DNA from: Sabethes cyaneus
Taxonomy: Eukaryota; Arthropoda; Insecta; Diptera; Culicidae
Reading direction: 5' to 3'
Assembly (NCBI RefSeq): GCF_943734655.1
Contig: NC_071353.1
Coordinates: 80,756,909 to 80,820,908, forward strand
DNA length: 64,000 nt
Shown here: positions 45,114 through 57,000 of the stretch, piece after piece
Layout of the letters: the number at the start of each line of letters is the position of its first letter
Numbering within the stretch: position 1 is the first letter of the stretch
The notes under the pieces: generated by a model
Database searches by the model: none
What the model was told of the DNA's origin: nothing
What the model saw: only the letters and a program-made list of their open reading frames with translations
Position numbers and translations under genes: made by a program

Positions 45114-45587
45114 TTTTTTTTCTGTATGGACTCATCACTGCGACCAGTATCGTTGATCTGGTATCTGCCCGGGTTCTTGTTGTATAACATGCATTGCATT
45201 TTTTGCTATAATCGCTTTTGAATGAGCGATATGCTTATTAAATTTTATATGTGCTTGCGTGTAGTGGGGTTTGCCCTTCCTTCAATGCTAGATCTACTTT
45301 ACCCACCTTACTCCTCAATGCCAGTACTGTCTCCAATTACAGCCATCCCTGGCGAGGGTGACCAGTATTTTTAACTATAAGAGTGACTTTTTGCACTGTC
45401 AAGAGTGCCTTTTAGGGGGGCCATATAGAATTCAGCATGGAGGAAGGGTAATGAGGGCCCTGAGAAAAAACCCATGCTAAAGTCACTTGACATCGAATGG
45501 CCTGATCGTACTAAGATTCGAACCCTCGACCATTCGCTTGTCAAAGCAGACTCGGTAACCTTGCGGCTACGGAGCCCCCCCCTATAT
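45114..45587 (-). mobile_element. tRNA-derived SINE, copy 2
   Basis: The same structure as the copy at 21431-21933: minus-strand head with GTAGCCGCAAGGTTACC and box B GGTTCGAATC, and a T-run at the plus-strand left end. A 13-bp target duplication TTTTTATAGGTAT (45101-45113 and 45588-45600) proves insertion into the LINE tail. Confidence 0.82.
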
Positions 45588-45600
45588 TTTTTATAGGTAT

Positions 45601-46191
45601 AGATTATGTTAGATATATTAAAATTATGCGATCATTTTATTCTTTAAATCCTAGTCTTCAATACAAAGCAATTATTTCCTAAGTGTATGAAGTGTATGAT
45701 ACGCAGTGTATGATGGTAGCTGCCAAAGCCCAAACAACTGTCAAGCACCGAATACGAACGCTTTCAGCTTATTTTTTGTTGTCTTGCAGCAGCTTTTTTC
45801 TGTCGTTGGCATGATAGGAAGATTGGTTGGCTCTCAAACTTCGTGATTAAAGAACTTGGTTCAAAATCATTGAACTCCATAATTTTGCTGTCTGCAATGG
45901 AACAGATTAATAATAAGAACTTTAATGTATCTTGTTAAACTGACACCATAAAGCTTATTCGTCTGCTAATAACACACCTGGCTCTGGTTCCAGTTGGGAG
46001 CTGCTGTGGATCACGTTGTAGACAGATAGCTTATCTTTGCTAGCCAATACATTTGGATCCCTATTGACACGGTAATTTTGTTATGAATTTTAATTATTGA
46101 AGAGCTTATACAATCAGCTCACCATTTATGTCCCCAGCCGTAGCATCATCTATAGCTGAAACAGCCTTTTTTGGTCAAATGTTCGATCCAC
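45601..46191. other. Unassigned AT-rich DNA
   Basis: No gene is seen. It includes the residual end of the LINE tail (ATAGATTATG) and DNA that may be the downstream flank of the CPSF2 copy. Confidence 0.35.
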
Positions 46192-46785
46192 TTATGCAGA
46201 GAACTTTTCATACAGTAGTTCTCGAACTTTGTAGTGATTCTCCGATGGGTATCATACTATTGTCCCCTTTTCGATGTCGACACGCTTTAAAGCCGATGTT
46301 TCATTACTGCACCACAACATAGCATCCTAAACCTCCAAGTTGATTTTCGCCCACATCAGTACTTGTCTGGTACACCAATCGACCAACTTCAATTCGTAGA
46401 TGAACATCGAATTGTGAGCAGGCAAGTTATCATTCTTTAACGGCTCCAATGTCAGTAGTTGCTTGTCGCTTTTATCCTACAGTCCATCCAACTGATCAAC
46501 ATCCATCGGAACATCTGAGGTGGCAGCCGCAACAGCTACGATTGCATTGTTTTTAGTCGAACTTGGTAGATGTGCATTTCTGTTGTGATATCAAACCTTG
46601 AGTGCCCCGAGCAGGACTAAACACTCGGTCACCGATATTCAACTGACAGTGGTCACCAATATGAGAGGTATATGAAGGCGAACCATGTACCAGTATCACA
46701 CAGCGCGGCCGCAACTTAGACAGAATCTTCAACAAAGATTCTCCATTCAAACTACCTTCAAAATCAAATATGTCCCTTAAGCTGG
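46192..46785 (-). pseudogene. CPSF2: CPSF2 (CPSF100) C-terminal pseudogene
   Basis: Across several frames the minus strand reads DFEGSLNGESLLKILSKLRP, then RCVILVHGSP, IYQVRLK, LLTLEPL, HNSMFIYELKL, MLWCSNETSALKRVDIEKG and HYKVRELLYEKF before a TAA at 46192-46194. This is the order of the C-terminal third of cleavage and polyadenylation specificity factor subunit 2, including its ending RELLYEQ-like motif. The genuine protein is a metallo-beta-lactamase-fold subunit of the nuclear 3'-end processing complex for poly(A) and histone mRNAs. Stops, frameshifts and a deletion after IYQVRLK make it dead. No intron is evident within it, which suggests a 5'-truncated retrocopy, but a decayed gene duplicate is possible. 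Confidence 0.75.
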
Positions 46786-46906
46786 CAGTACTAAGTTAGC
46801 AGAACATTAGCTGAACCATGCAGTTAATTGATGCTCAATTAATGCTAATTAATGCTCCAAACAGCAAATTTAATGCTCCATTGTTTCACAGGAAAAAACA
46901 ATGCAT

Positions 46907-47414
46907 CGGAAATGGCACTTCCGGTGCAGATAGAGTTACCCAAGTATGAAAATAATTTAAACTTCATTTAATGCTCTAGGAAAAACATAGTATCGGTATT
47001 TTTGGTGGGCATTTTCCATGAAAAATTGATAGAAAAAGAAATTGCACTGCTAGCTTAAGATTAAGCAAGCAGAGCAATTCGGAAATGACACTTCCGGTGC
47101 AGATAGAGCTACCCAAGTATGAAAATAATTTAATGCTCATGTAATGGTCTAGGAAAAACATAGTTTCGGTATCTTTGATGGGCATTTTCCATGGAAACTT
47201 GAAAGAAAAAGAAATTGCACTGCTAGCTTAAGATTAAGCTAGCAATGTGATGTCGGAAATGACACTTTCGGTGCAGATAGAGCTACCCAAGTATGAAAAT
47301 AATCTTATGCTCATTTAATGCTCTGGGAAAAACATAGTTTCGGTAACTTTGGTAGGCATTTTCCACGAAAAATTGAAAGAAAAAGAAATTGCACTGCTAG
47401 CTTAAGATTAAGTT
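46907..47414 (+). repeat. Three tandem copies of a 173-bp unit
   Basis: Units begin with CGGAAATG(G/A)CACTTCCGG at about 46907, 47080 and 47254. Each contains GATAGAGYTACCCAAGTATG, AAAAACATAGTWTCGGTA and ends GCACTGCTAGCTTAAGATTA. It is noncoding and shows moderate divergence among units. Confidence 0.8.
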
Positions 47415-49789
47415 CTTCGCGATTCCTCTCTTCCGCTCTTCACGGCCACATAAATGCATATAAAAGAAAATTTTCAAAACATTTAGCTAACTAGTGACTG
47501 CGGCAACCGATTCATGCAATTCATGATGTGTTAAATTACATTAGTATCGACGTAAAAACAGAAGAGATGAGACATGCAGAGTATCTCCCATTGTCACATA
47601 GATGTATTCCAAAAATTACCCGACACATAAGTAGTAATTAAGATGTAATTTAAAAAAAATCTTATCTTTAAACATGCCGTTTTGAAAAATTATTCTTGGC
47701 GGAAAAATTAAGTTTAATGGAAAATGAATCCTTGTGCGGTATCCAACATAACAGCAAAATTTCATTCCAATCAAAAATAATATTTGAGCTAGAGATGCCC
47801 ATATCAAACGACAAATAAAATGGTATAGCAAAGGTTCCTTTCACCACTAGGTGGATTAAATCGGGTTTTTAATTTGAAATTTCATGAAAAAAGCCTATCT
47901 ATCAAAATTTAAAAGAGGTCCGAATTTATTCAAATAAGGCGGTTGGGGTGCCTCCTTCTGAGATAGGGTAGACTCAAAAGTGAACGTTTTGCCAAACTTA
48001 AATCATAACTTTTGAGCTGAATCCATTTTCATTGCATCGATTATACTAAATGATACTAAATGTTATTCTTTGTATTTATTATCTGTTAGTAGCACAGCGT
48101 TAACAAACAGTTGAATTATGTCTCAAAGACATGTCGATTTCCTTCTCAAATAACAAGTAAGATGGTATAACAAAGGTTTCTTTCATCGCCAGGTGGATTA
48201 TTTCGTTTTATTTTAAATCCAGATTAATTTATTAATTTTCTTGAGTAAAATTTCAAGTCTCTTTGTTTTCATACAAATAATTTGAATAAGCAAGTTCCTA
48301 ACTACACCAAGTTTCTAACCAACTTTGCATGGTCCAATACTGTCCCAGAAGCAACCTTCAAATTGTTTTGAAAGGTTTCACCTGGAAATGCTCAATATAG
48401 TGGTTTACCGATTTTATGTACCCATCCGAAAATTTACGGTAGATATATTTGGAAAGTAGACAAATTTGGGGAAAAATAAATTGCTCCAAAATAATTTAAA
48501 TGAACAAAAAATATTGTTAATGTTGATCATTTTCTTCAATTATGTATTATTTTAGAGTAATTTTACGCATACGGCTGATTTTATTTATATCAACCATTAG
48601 CCATAATGCATGTCAACTCAGCAATATTATGAAAAAAAGACGTATCGAAAGTCAAAATTGCTCCGATTTTATTTAAATTTTGTGCACTTTATTCCTTTGC
48701 AGTAAATTTTAGATCCGTATTTTTATTTGGTACTTATGCTGTGACGTAGCCAGGATTTTCGTTTGGGGGGGCCAAGTCATTTTTTTATTTGAGAAGTTTT
48801 AAACTTAAGAGGTTCACTCGCCTCTGGAGGGAGGCCAAGTTAGTATGCATATGCAGAAAACCTTTTGTTTAAGGGGAAACCGAAAGTGGCTCAAAGATGG
48901 CTGGATAAATGGCTACCATTCGAAGCATGTATTGTTTTGCGCCTTAAAAATGCATCTGTATTGGCAGAGCACGCTTTCGCCACGTAATCAGTGCTTCCAG
49001 CGCTGTTATAATGTCCTAAAACTTGTAATTCAATTTATCGATCTGCTGTGTATCAATAAACGCTCAGCAAAACATAATTGCTAATGGAAAATAAATTTAA
49101 CTGAACATATCGATCATTACGTGTTCATAAAAGCGACCAATGTATAATTTGGAATTAGTTAATAGATATTTGGTTACGCACATATTTTGTTGAACTAGCG
49201 ATTTCCGAAAAAGCAGCAACACAGTATCAAAGTTTCGTCACATCAATGAGCTTTTAAAGAGCTTTCAACTTTCGCCGCATCGATGAGCTTAGAGTGAAAT
49301 AAACAAAGAAAACGCAAACGCAGGAATCAAAAACGCAATCCGATGCAAGCGGATTAATTAAACATCCTAGTGATCCTACGCATTATTCAGTTGCTGCTGT
49401 TAATTTTTATTGAATCGGAATGCCTTGATAAAGAAAACAAACCCTTTTTCGGGATGTTTGTAGTCAGTGCGGTTGGCTGCGGATCAGCTGTTTATGTTTG
49501 CAAGCTCCGCTATTTGACATATATTACCAATACTAATGCAATATTCAAATAAACGTTTAGGTTTTTAACGAACACATGAGATGTACAGTACAGTATTTGT
49601 CGCACTAACACAATAACGTTAGCCACTTTCGGTTCCGCCTTAAGAAATATATTTAATGCTTATGTTACAGAATGTTCTTTCGAATTAATTAATTAATTTG
49701 TTTAACTAAGTATTTATGTAACACAAGTAACTTTCTAATGGTTTTCATAAGTTTGCGTACAATATGATTTCTGCTAATTTGTTTGCTGG
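47415..49789. other. AT-rich DNA, no gene recognised
   Basis: A long AT-rich stretch. GGTTCCTTTCACCACTAGGTGG (about 47833-47854), a variant at 48176-48196, and AATCCACCTAGCGGTG at 61129-61144 look like members of a dispersed repeat. A G-run following GTGACGTAGCCAGGATTT at about 48743 may be a DNA-element end. Short open frames (48845-49084, 49370-49552) show no motifs. Confidence 0.35.
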
Positions 49790-51345
49790 TGAGAAGAATG
49801 TTTTACAGGATTTATAAAGGCTGCATAGCTTCTGGCACTCTCGCATCGAGCCTACTTTTCCCTCCGCAAGACGCTTCGATCAAGGAGCATACGCCGCACA
49901 AAGCTGACGATGTACAAAGCGCTAATCAGACCGATAATCCTATTCTTCAGCTGACGAATTTCTCGCCGGATCTCTTCCAGATCGGGAGCCGGCACGCTGT
50001 TGTCGTTTGTAGGCACTCCGAGGTTAACTTCCGTTGCGTCTCCTATTGCTAAATCGCCGTTGAGGTGCTCATCGAAATACTGCTTCCACCTATCGAACAC
50101 CTCGCGCATTTGTGATTAGATCCTCTCCCTCGTCCCTACACATGTCAGGTTTACGTGTGTAGCCCTTACGAGTTAGGTTCATCTCTTCATAAAACATGCG
50201 CGCGTCATTAGCCCAGAACAGTTGTTCCAGCTCCTCACGATCTCTGTCCTCCTTCTGGCGCCTTTTCCTCCTCAGGATCATGGTCAACATGATTAGATAG
50301 TTTTCCCAAGCTCTTTTTTCCTACAATTCTAACGCTTGTTGGCATTCCCCGTCAAATCAATCATTTCGTGCACTCGATGTTTCCACTCCTCGCACCGTGG
50401 ATGCCTCGTTGACGGCTGAGCGTATCATACTCCATCCGTTTTCGGGGGTCGAAGCATCTAGCTCCACAGAAGTAGGTAGAGCTTCATCTAGTACGCGCGC
50501 GTTGTTTTCGGCAACTGGCGGGTTGTTTAACTGCCGTATGTTTAACCGAGAAGAGCGGCTTTGTCGCGAGATATAAACCGTCGATAGTTTTAAGCGCACA
50601 TGTACTGCTACTAGGTAATGGTCCGAGTCGATAGGGAGCATACGTTGGTGATGTTCGAGAAAAACCGGCCCTCGATTAGAATATGGTCGATTTGGTTCGA
50701 AGTTCATTGGTCAGGTGATCTCCAGGTGGCTTTGTGGATATCTTTGTGGGAAAAGAAAGTGCTCGGGAACTGCAAAGTTGATGCATCGCTGGCTGTTGTC
50801 GTTTGTGTCAGTGTGCAGGCTATGGGGCCCGATGACAGGTCTATACATTGCTTCCCTGCCGACTTCGGCGTTCATAGCCCCGATGACGATCTTGATGTCC
50901 TATCTTGAGCAACTGTCGTACGTTGCCTTCAGCTGCGCATAGAACGCTTCCTTCTCGTCGTCAGGTATACCTTCGTGTACGTCAATGATAGTGTAATAGA
51001 AGAAACGGCCTTTTATCCACAACACGCACATCCTCTCGTTGATCGTTTTCCAATCCATTATGCGATTCTGCATTTTGCCCAACACTACGAAGCCCGTTCC
51101 CAGCTCGTTGGTCGCTCCACCGCTCTGAAAAAATTGGGCTTTACTGCTACGGATCCTCCACACCTTCTCGCCTTTGCGACATATCTCCGTTGCATTGCCA
51201 GATGCCAAACTTTCGAGGTTCTAACTAATCGAGTAGCACTCTATCGCCACCAACGAAATTTAACGATCTGCAGTTCCAGGTACCAAGTCTCCATTCCATG
51301 TCCTTATTTCGTCGCCTTTGTCCATGCCGAATGTTCCAAGTAACG
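49790..51345 (-). pseudogene. Old RTE-like LINE fragment: endonuclease and start of RT
   Basis: In broken frames from about 51310 leftward it reads WRLGTWNCRSLNFVGGDRVL, TNELGTGFVVLGKM, RMCVLWIKGRFF, DDEKEAFYAQL, DSDHYLVAVHVRLK, then DRWKQYFDEHLNG and EEIRREIRQLKN. The order and spacing match the RTE-like proteins at 28356 and 38827, but divergence is much greater, so it is a different and older family. The reverse transcriptase is lost after the first conserved block. Confidence 0.7.
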
Positions 51346-51414
51346 GAGAGCTACATAGCTGAGAATTTTCACAGACTATGAGAGATACGAAACGATGTCG
51401 GTTACACTCAAGTC

Positions 51415-51560
51415 TCTTTTTACGCGGTTTTTTTTACGATTTTTGAATTAACACGGTTTTTTATGATATTTTTTTAATTAAGGCGGTTTTTTTTAAACGA
51501 TTTTTTAAACGGTTTTTTGAATTAACACGGTTTTTTTAAACGATTTTTTGAATTAACACG
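51415..51560 (+). repeat. Simple tandem repeat GAATTAACACGGTTTTTT
   Basis: Several imperfect units of TTTTTTGAATTAACACGG with T-run length changes. It is noncoding. Confidence 0.7.
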
Positions 51561-53147
51561 GTTTTTTGAATCAGCGCGATATTTATGTTTTCTGAATTTA
51601 CACAGTATTTTTTCGATGGTTTTTAAATCATAATGTTTGTATATCGTTCGGAAATTTTCTAAGAAAAGCCAGTATATGAAGTACCAAGACCTGCTACGTC
51701 TAATACGTACATTCCTAGAATAGAATAGCGCAGAACAACGTAGGTCAGAGGGAATGGATATTACGAACCCCCTAAAACACACTCACATTATTAATAATAA
51801 AAAATAGTGTTCAATCAACAAAAAACTATCAATTTTAATCACGCGGTTAAGCGTCCCGCCAGGGCCCTTTCGTCGATTACGGAAAGGAAAAGCAACCTAC
51901 TACCCGAAAAGCTCGACGCGCACATGAGCTGTAGCATATCTGCTCGACTAGTACCAGTCGCTCCCCCGAAAGCGGTAGCGTTCCCCGCCAACAGTAGCTC
52001 AAGCCGAACGAAGCATCCAACGCCGAAGGCAGCCAGCGTTCCCCGCAAGCATCAGCCAGCTCCAGTAACAGCCGCTCGTAGATCGAGTGATTTCCCCTCC
52101 GCAGATTCAGTAGCAGCAGCCGGCCGGCCCCGATACACTCACATTTTGTAAGTTAGGTTAAATAAAAATCATCATCTAAATTGAAAGTTCTTTCTAAGCC
52201 GCCGTATGTCCCTGAAGCCGACCTCGAGAAGGAGACTCTCTCCCTCTAGATCGAGCTAGCCAAGAGAAAAGATATCGTGAGTATCCACCCCGGAAGTCCC
52301 CAGTGGTTCGACCAGGGACTTGGGGTAGTAGCGGGTTATTTGCTACCTACCAATAATTGAATAATGCATTATGCAACTGTGACAAATAACATAGTTTTGT
52401 GTTCCTACTACCACTTTTTTGGCAAGTCCTCTAGGGCACCCCTTCTAGCTACGTGGCTGAATTGGGGTTCTCTTTTCTGAGTCAGTGTGGCCCCAAAAAT
52501 TACCATTTTTTCACCTTTCTTACTTTAAAAATTCATAACTTTTGATCCATTGAACCGATTTAAATGATGTTGATTCCAAATAGAAAGCATTTGAATGAGC
52601 TTTTCAGAAAAAAATTGGACAAAAGCCCAAACTTTTTTTTATTATCGCAAAAACATTGAAAGCATTAACTTTTTATGTTTCCATGGTATGTAGACCAAAG
52701 AAAATCTAAGTTTTCATAAAGTGTCGAGAATACAATAGAGACGCATGGTTTTTGTTTTACTTGTAATAAAACGGGTTTTTTGACAAAGAAATGCGTTTCT
52801 AAAATAAAACGCCATGCGAGTCCATTGCATTTTCACGTCTTCATTTCTTAAAAAAGAGTATCTCAAAAACTAAAACTGTAACATATCTGTTTTTTGATAT
52901 CGTATGTAAACAACTAGCTTGCCATTGAACGTATAATGAAAAACTAAAACCTACTTTCCATTTCCAGTTTTTCGAGTGATTGCTATACCTTTATACTATA
53001 TATTTAGGGGCAGAAAGGCTAAGTGACTAAGAGTTTTAAGGCTCCTACAAAAAATATTTTTGCAATCATAAAAATTTTGAACGTCAGTTTATGATTTTTT
53101 TTTCTGAAAAGCTCATTACAATTTATTTTATTTGGTAATAAAATCAT
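51561..53147. other. Possible LTR relic and flanking AT-rich DNA
   Basis: 51780-52370 is G+C-richer, with an AATAAA signal near 52161 followed by TTCTTTCTAAGCCGC and GTGGTTCGACCAGGGACTTG. This has the look of the R-U5 end and leader of a Ty3-type LTR retrotransposon. No second LTR or coding part is present, so this is tentative. A 114-codon Pro/Ser/Arg-rich frame (51807-52151) is probably noncoding. The remainder to 53147 is AT-rich without recognisable features. Confidence 0.3.
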
Positions 53148-53865
53148 TGATGGGGGCTTACCCGTTCCGTCCTCGAAGGATTTTCCACCGTCGCGAAATC
53201 GACGGCCCAGAAAGTCTGATCAGCACGATGAGTCCACCGGGGAATACGGGACACAATGCCTCCGTCAATGGTTCTATTCACTGCCACTTGCACGGCTCTG
53301 TGCGAGTGTAAAATTACACTTTATGGAGATAAATTTGCACTTAATGCACAGGTATCGATCGTAGTCGCCACTAGACAATTAAGATCACTGAACAGATCGG
53401 GATTGGCACAAATTATAATTGCTTCCAGCCACTGTACTGGATTAATTTTGGAATTCTCTAAACTTGGATCACACGAGATGCGGTTTAGTATATGTACACG
53501 CTTGGATGGTATATTTCGTACTGACTATTATGTACAATTCTATCGCCTATTATCTACAATCATCACTATCAGTGGATATCGAATTGGTTTGCGAGTGCGC
53601 TCTATTAAATCTCTCCTCTCTTCATTCTTATCACCGCTTAGGGATGTTACATACAGTAACATATCAATTTTAATGTAGGTAATTCATTTTGATAATCATT
53701 ATAAATAGGTTTAAGTTTATCATTATTTAACTCAAATTTAGTTCAATTATAGTTTAAGTAGAATTAAGATCAATTGTAGTTTAGTTAGATTTAAGATCAA
53801 TTAGGACTATTTAGTGTAGGTAGAATTATGTACATTTTAGATTTAATAATTGATAATATTCATCA
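53148..53865 (-). repeat. 3' LTR of the BEL element
   Basis: 718 bp, TGATGGGG...TTCATCA as written on the plus strand. It differs from the other LTR at three positions: GTC/GTA near 53171, GGGA/GGGG near 53251, and GGACT/GGATT near 53808. A plus-strand frame inside it is opposite to the element and is not considered coding. Confidence 0.95.
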
Positions 53866-53880
53866 TTCCGGCCACCTTGA
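53866..53880 (-). other. Polypurine-type tract beside the 3' LTR
   Basis: On the minus strand, CAAGGTGGCCGGAA immediately precedes the 3' LTR (TGATGAATA). It is only partly purine, but it lies exactly where second-strand synthesis should be primed. Confidence 0.5.
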
Positions 53881-54097
53881 ACTGGCCTAGCTAGTTCAAC
53901 ACTGGTACTACGAATTCAAATCTGTTTGTTGTTCAAGTAGTAGATCTCTTCTAACGATGTGAGAAGCACGTTGCCGGTCGGCCACGTTTGGGTTGTCGTC
54001 TACGCTTGGGTCAGCGACTGAAGCGGATATTGATAAACAATGCCTTTGTTTATCGTCGATCGTCTGGGAAAAGAAAGACCAGGTAGCCTTGACAAGG

Positions 54098-57000
54098 TTA
54101 CTGTAAGGTATTGGAATCGCAATTACCTGCTTGATTCCCACGAAGGCCTCGAGCAATTTTGGCGTGCTCTACCTGGTCATCTACGGATTCTAGATGCTCC
54201 TGCATCGGCAGCAGCGCAATCTTTGCAACCGGTCGGACGACAGCTGCGGTGGTTGCAGTTCTCAGGGTGACGACGCGTACCACGCCGTCCTTGCCCGGAT
54301 GCACCTTGGTGATCCTTCCGAGCGGCCACTGGATTGGTGGCAGGTTATCGTCCTTTATCACCACAACAGCGCCTGGGGTGATTGTGACGGGAGAGCTGGA
54401 CTTGGTCGCTCGCGACTGTAGTTGCTGGAGATATTCTGGTGCCCACCTGGACCAGATTCGCTGGAATCGCTTCTGTGTGAGCTCGAAATGAGTTAGACGG
54501 TTGTCCTGGATGTCGCTTAAGTTGATATCTGGGACGGCTTGGAAACTGGTTCCGATCAGGAAGTGTCCTGGAGTTAATACCTTCAGGTCTGACGGATCGG
54601 TGGGAATTGGAACCAGGGGCCTGGAATTCAGGCACATTTCCACTTGGGCTAATAGGGTGACCATGTCCTCATAGGTTACGTTGACTGTGCCAATTTCGTG
54701 TAATAAGTGGTTCTTGGCTGATTTAACGGCGGCCTCCCACAGCCCGCCAAAGTGCGGTGCTCGTGGAGGGATGAAACGCCAAACAATTTCATGTTCCGCG
54801 CACCAGTCGAGGATTTGTTTCCGATCCGTTTCGTTGGATTTCAGCATCTCGTAGATTTTGTGCAGCTCGTTTGCTGCACCTTTAAAGGCAGTACCGTTGT
54901 CGCTGTGGATTTCACTCATCCATCCACGTCGGGCGACGAAACGGCGGAGTGCGGCTAAGAAAGCCGCCGTAGATAGGTCGGAAACCAGCTCGATGTGCAC
55001 GGCACGGACTGCGAAACATACAAATATAGCGATGTATGCCTTTGTTGGGGCTCGGTTGCGTATCGGAGACTTGATATACACGGGACCACAATAGTCTATC
55101 CCGCATACGGCGAACGGTCTTGTTGGTGTGACTCTTGACGTTGGTAGATCGGCGATACTCTGCTGCACCAAGACGGGTTTACTACGGAAGCACGTATGGC
55201 ACTGGTGGTATATGCGACGAACTAGGTTTCGGCCACCAATGATCCAGAACTTCTGGCCAATTGTGGCCAGCATCAGTTGGGGACCAGCATGCAGCAGGGT
55301 ATGATGGTAGTACTTGACCAGCAGAATCGCTAGGGGATGTTTTGACGAAAGGACGATTGGAAATTTGGCATCTTCGGAAACAGCGGCGTTGCCGAGTCTC
55401 CCACCGACTCGGATGATGCCTTCTACGCTGATCTTCGGTTTCAACCATTTCAATGGCGATGACGTTGCAACTCTATCGCCAGAGAGAAGATTGGAAATTT
55501 CCTTTGGAAACGATTCACGCTGGGCTAGTCGGCAAAGGGCGATATCTGCTTCACGGAAGTCAGCAGTGGTCAAATATTCAAAAGGTACGATGGTGGTCTT
55601 CTTGGAGGCTGCTTTCAAAGCACGAAAATATCGCATCCAATATGCAATACATCGACGAAGCTTGTTAAAGCTGGAAAATCGGCTGAATAGTGGATCGGAG
55701 AACGTTGAGTCGACAGTAGCGATCATAGCTACTTTGGTTTTGGCTTCTGACATCCAGCAAGGGTCGAGCGATGGCAACTCGCTCACGGGCCACTGAGATG
55801 GTGGCAGGGATAGCCAGTCCGGACCATTCCACCAAAGCGAATGTTGTTCGATGTCGACCGGATTGACACCACGGGAAAGAGGATCAGCTGGATTGGAGGT
55901 TCCTAGAACATGGTTCCAATGACAGGATTCGGTAGTTTCCTGGATCATAGCTACCCGGTTAGCTACGAATGGTTTCCATCGGGATGGCGGGGAGTCTAAC
56001 CAGTGTAGTACAGTGGACGAATCTGTCCAGCAGAAAACTTCAGCGGGTCGTGGAAGAGCTTGGATTACTTTCTTATAAACATTGGTTGCTAATACGGCCC
56101 CACACAACTCCAGACGTGCGATTGTTTGTGGCTTAGCTAACGGAGCAACCTTGGACTTGGACGTCAGTAACTGGACATGAACGCTCTCGGCGCATTCTGA
56201 GCGAACGTAGCAGCATACTCCGTATGCTCTCTGTGAGGCATCGGAAAAGAAGTGGAGTTGGAAAGAGGTTGCGTTAGCCAAGGATACACAACGTGGAATT
56301 CGGAGAGTAGCGATGGTATCAAGTGTTCCGTGGAATTCTTTCCACTCGGTTTGGAGAGATTGAGGTAGAGGACGATCCCACTCGTAGGAATCTCCTTCAT
56401 CGGTCTTCAGCGACCATAAGCGCTGCATAAAGAGCTTCGCGATTACTATTACTGGTCCCACCAGGCCAAGTGGGTCAAATATCTGCGCTACGTACGACAT
56501 AATCTTCCGTTTTGTTAGAGTTGGTGCTGGCAATGGAAGTTGAACCTTGAAGCTCATCACATCGGATCTCGGGTCCCAGATGAGTCCGAGAGTGGATACG
56601 GATTGATCATCCTGAAGATCATGGTAATCCGCAAAGGCACGGTCTTCTGTGGGGATATCGGCTAGGACTTCAGGAGAATTTGAAGCCCATTTCTTCAGTG
56701 GAAAGCCTGCGGCTGATAGCATGGCGGACATCTCACGGCGGATGCGGATTGCGGATTCAACAGTGTCGGCACCAGACAGGAAGTCATCCACATAGAAGTC
56801 TCTCTGAGCTGCCGCGGCTGCGGCTGGATATGTTACGGCTGCGTCCAGCGCAACCTGTTGGAGTGTACGGGTTGCCAAGAATGGAGCTGACGCGAAACCG
56901 TACGTTACGGTTTGTAATTCGTACGTTGCGATCGGTTGATCTGGGTTGGGACGCCAGAGGATAAGTTGATACCGGCGACACGAGGGGTTCAGCAGGATTT

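Noticed and set aside
46192..46785. Functional link between the CPSF2 relic and the histone-type stem-loop
   Set aside because: CPSF2 does act in histone mRNA 3' processing, but this copy is dead and 9 kb away; proximity is most simply chance.
51807..52151. 114-aa Pro/Ser-rich gene
   Set aside because: Overlaps a region resembling an LTR; no domain and no splice or start context to support it.
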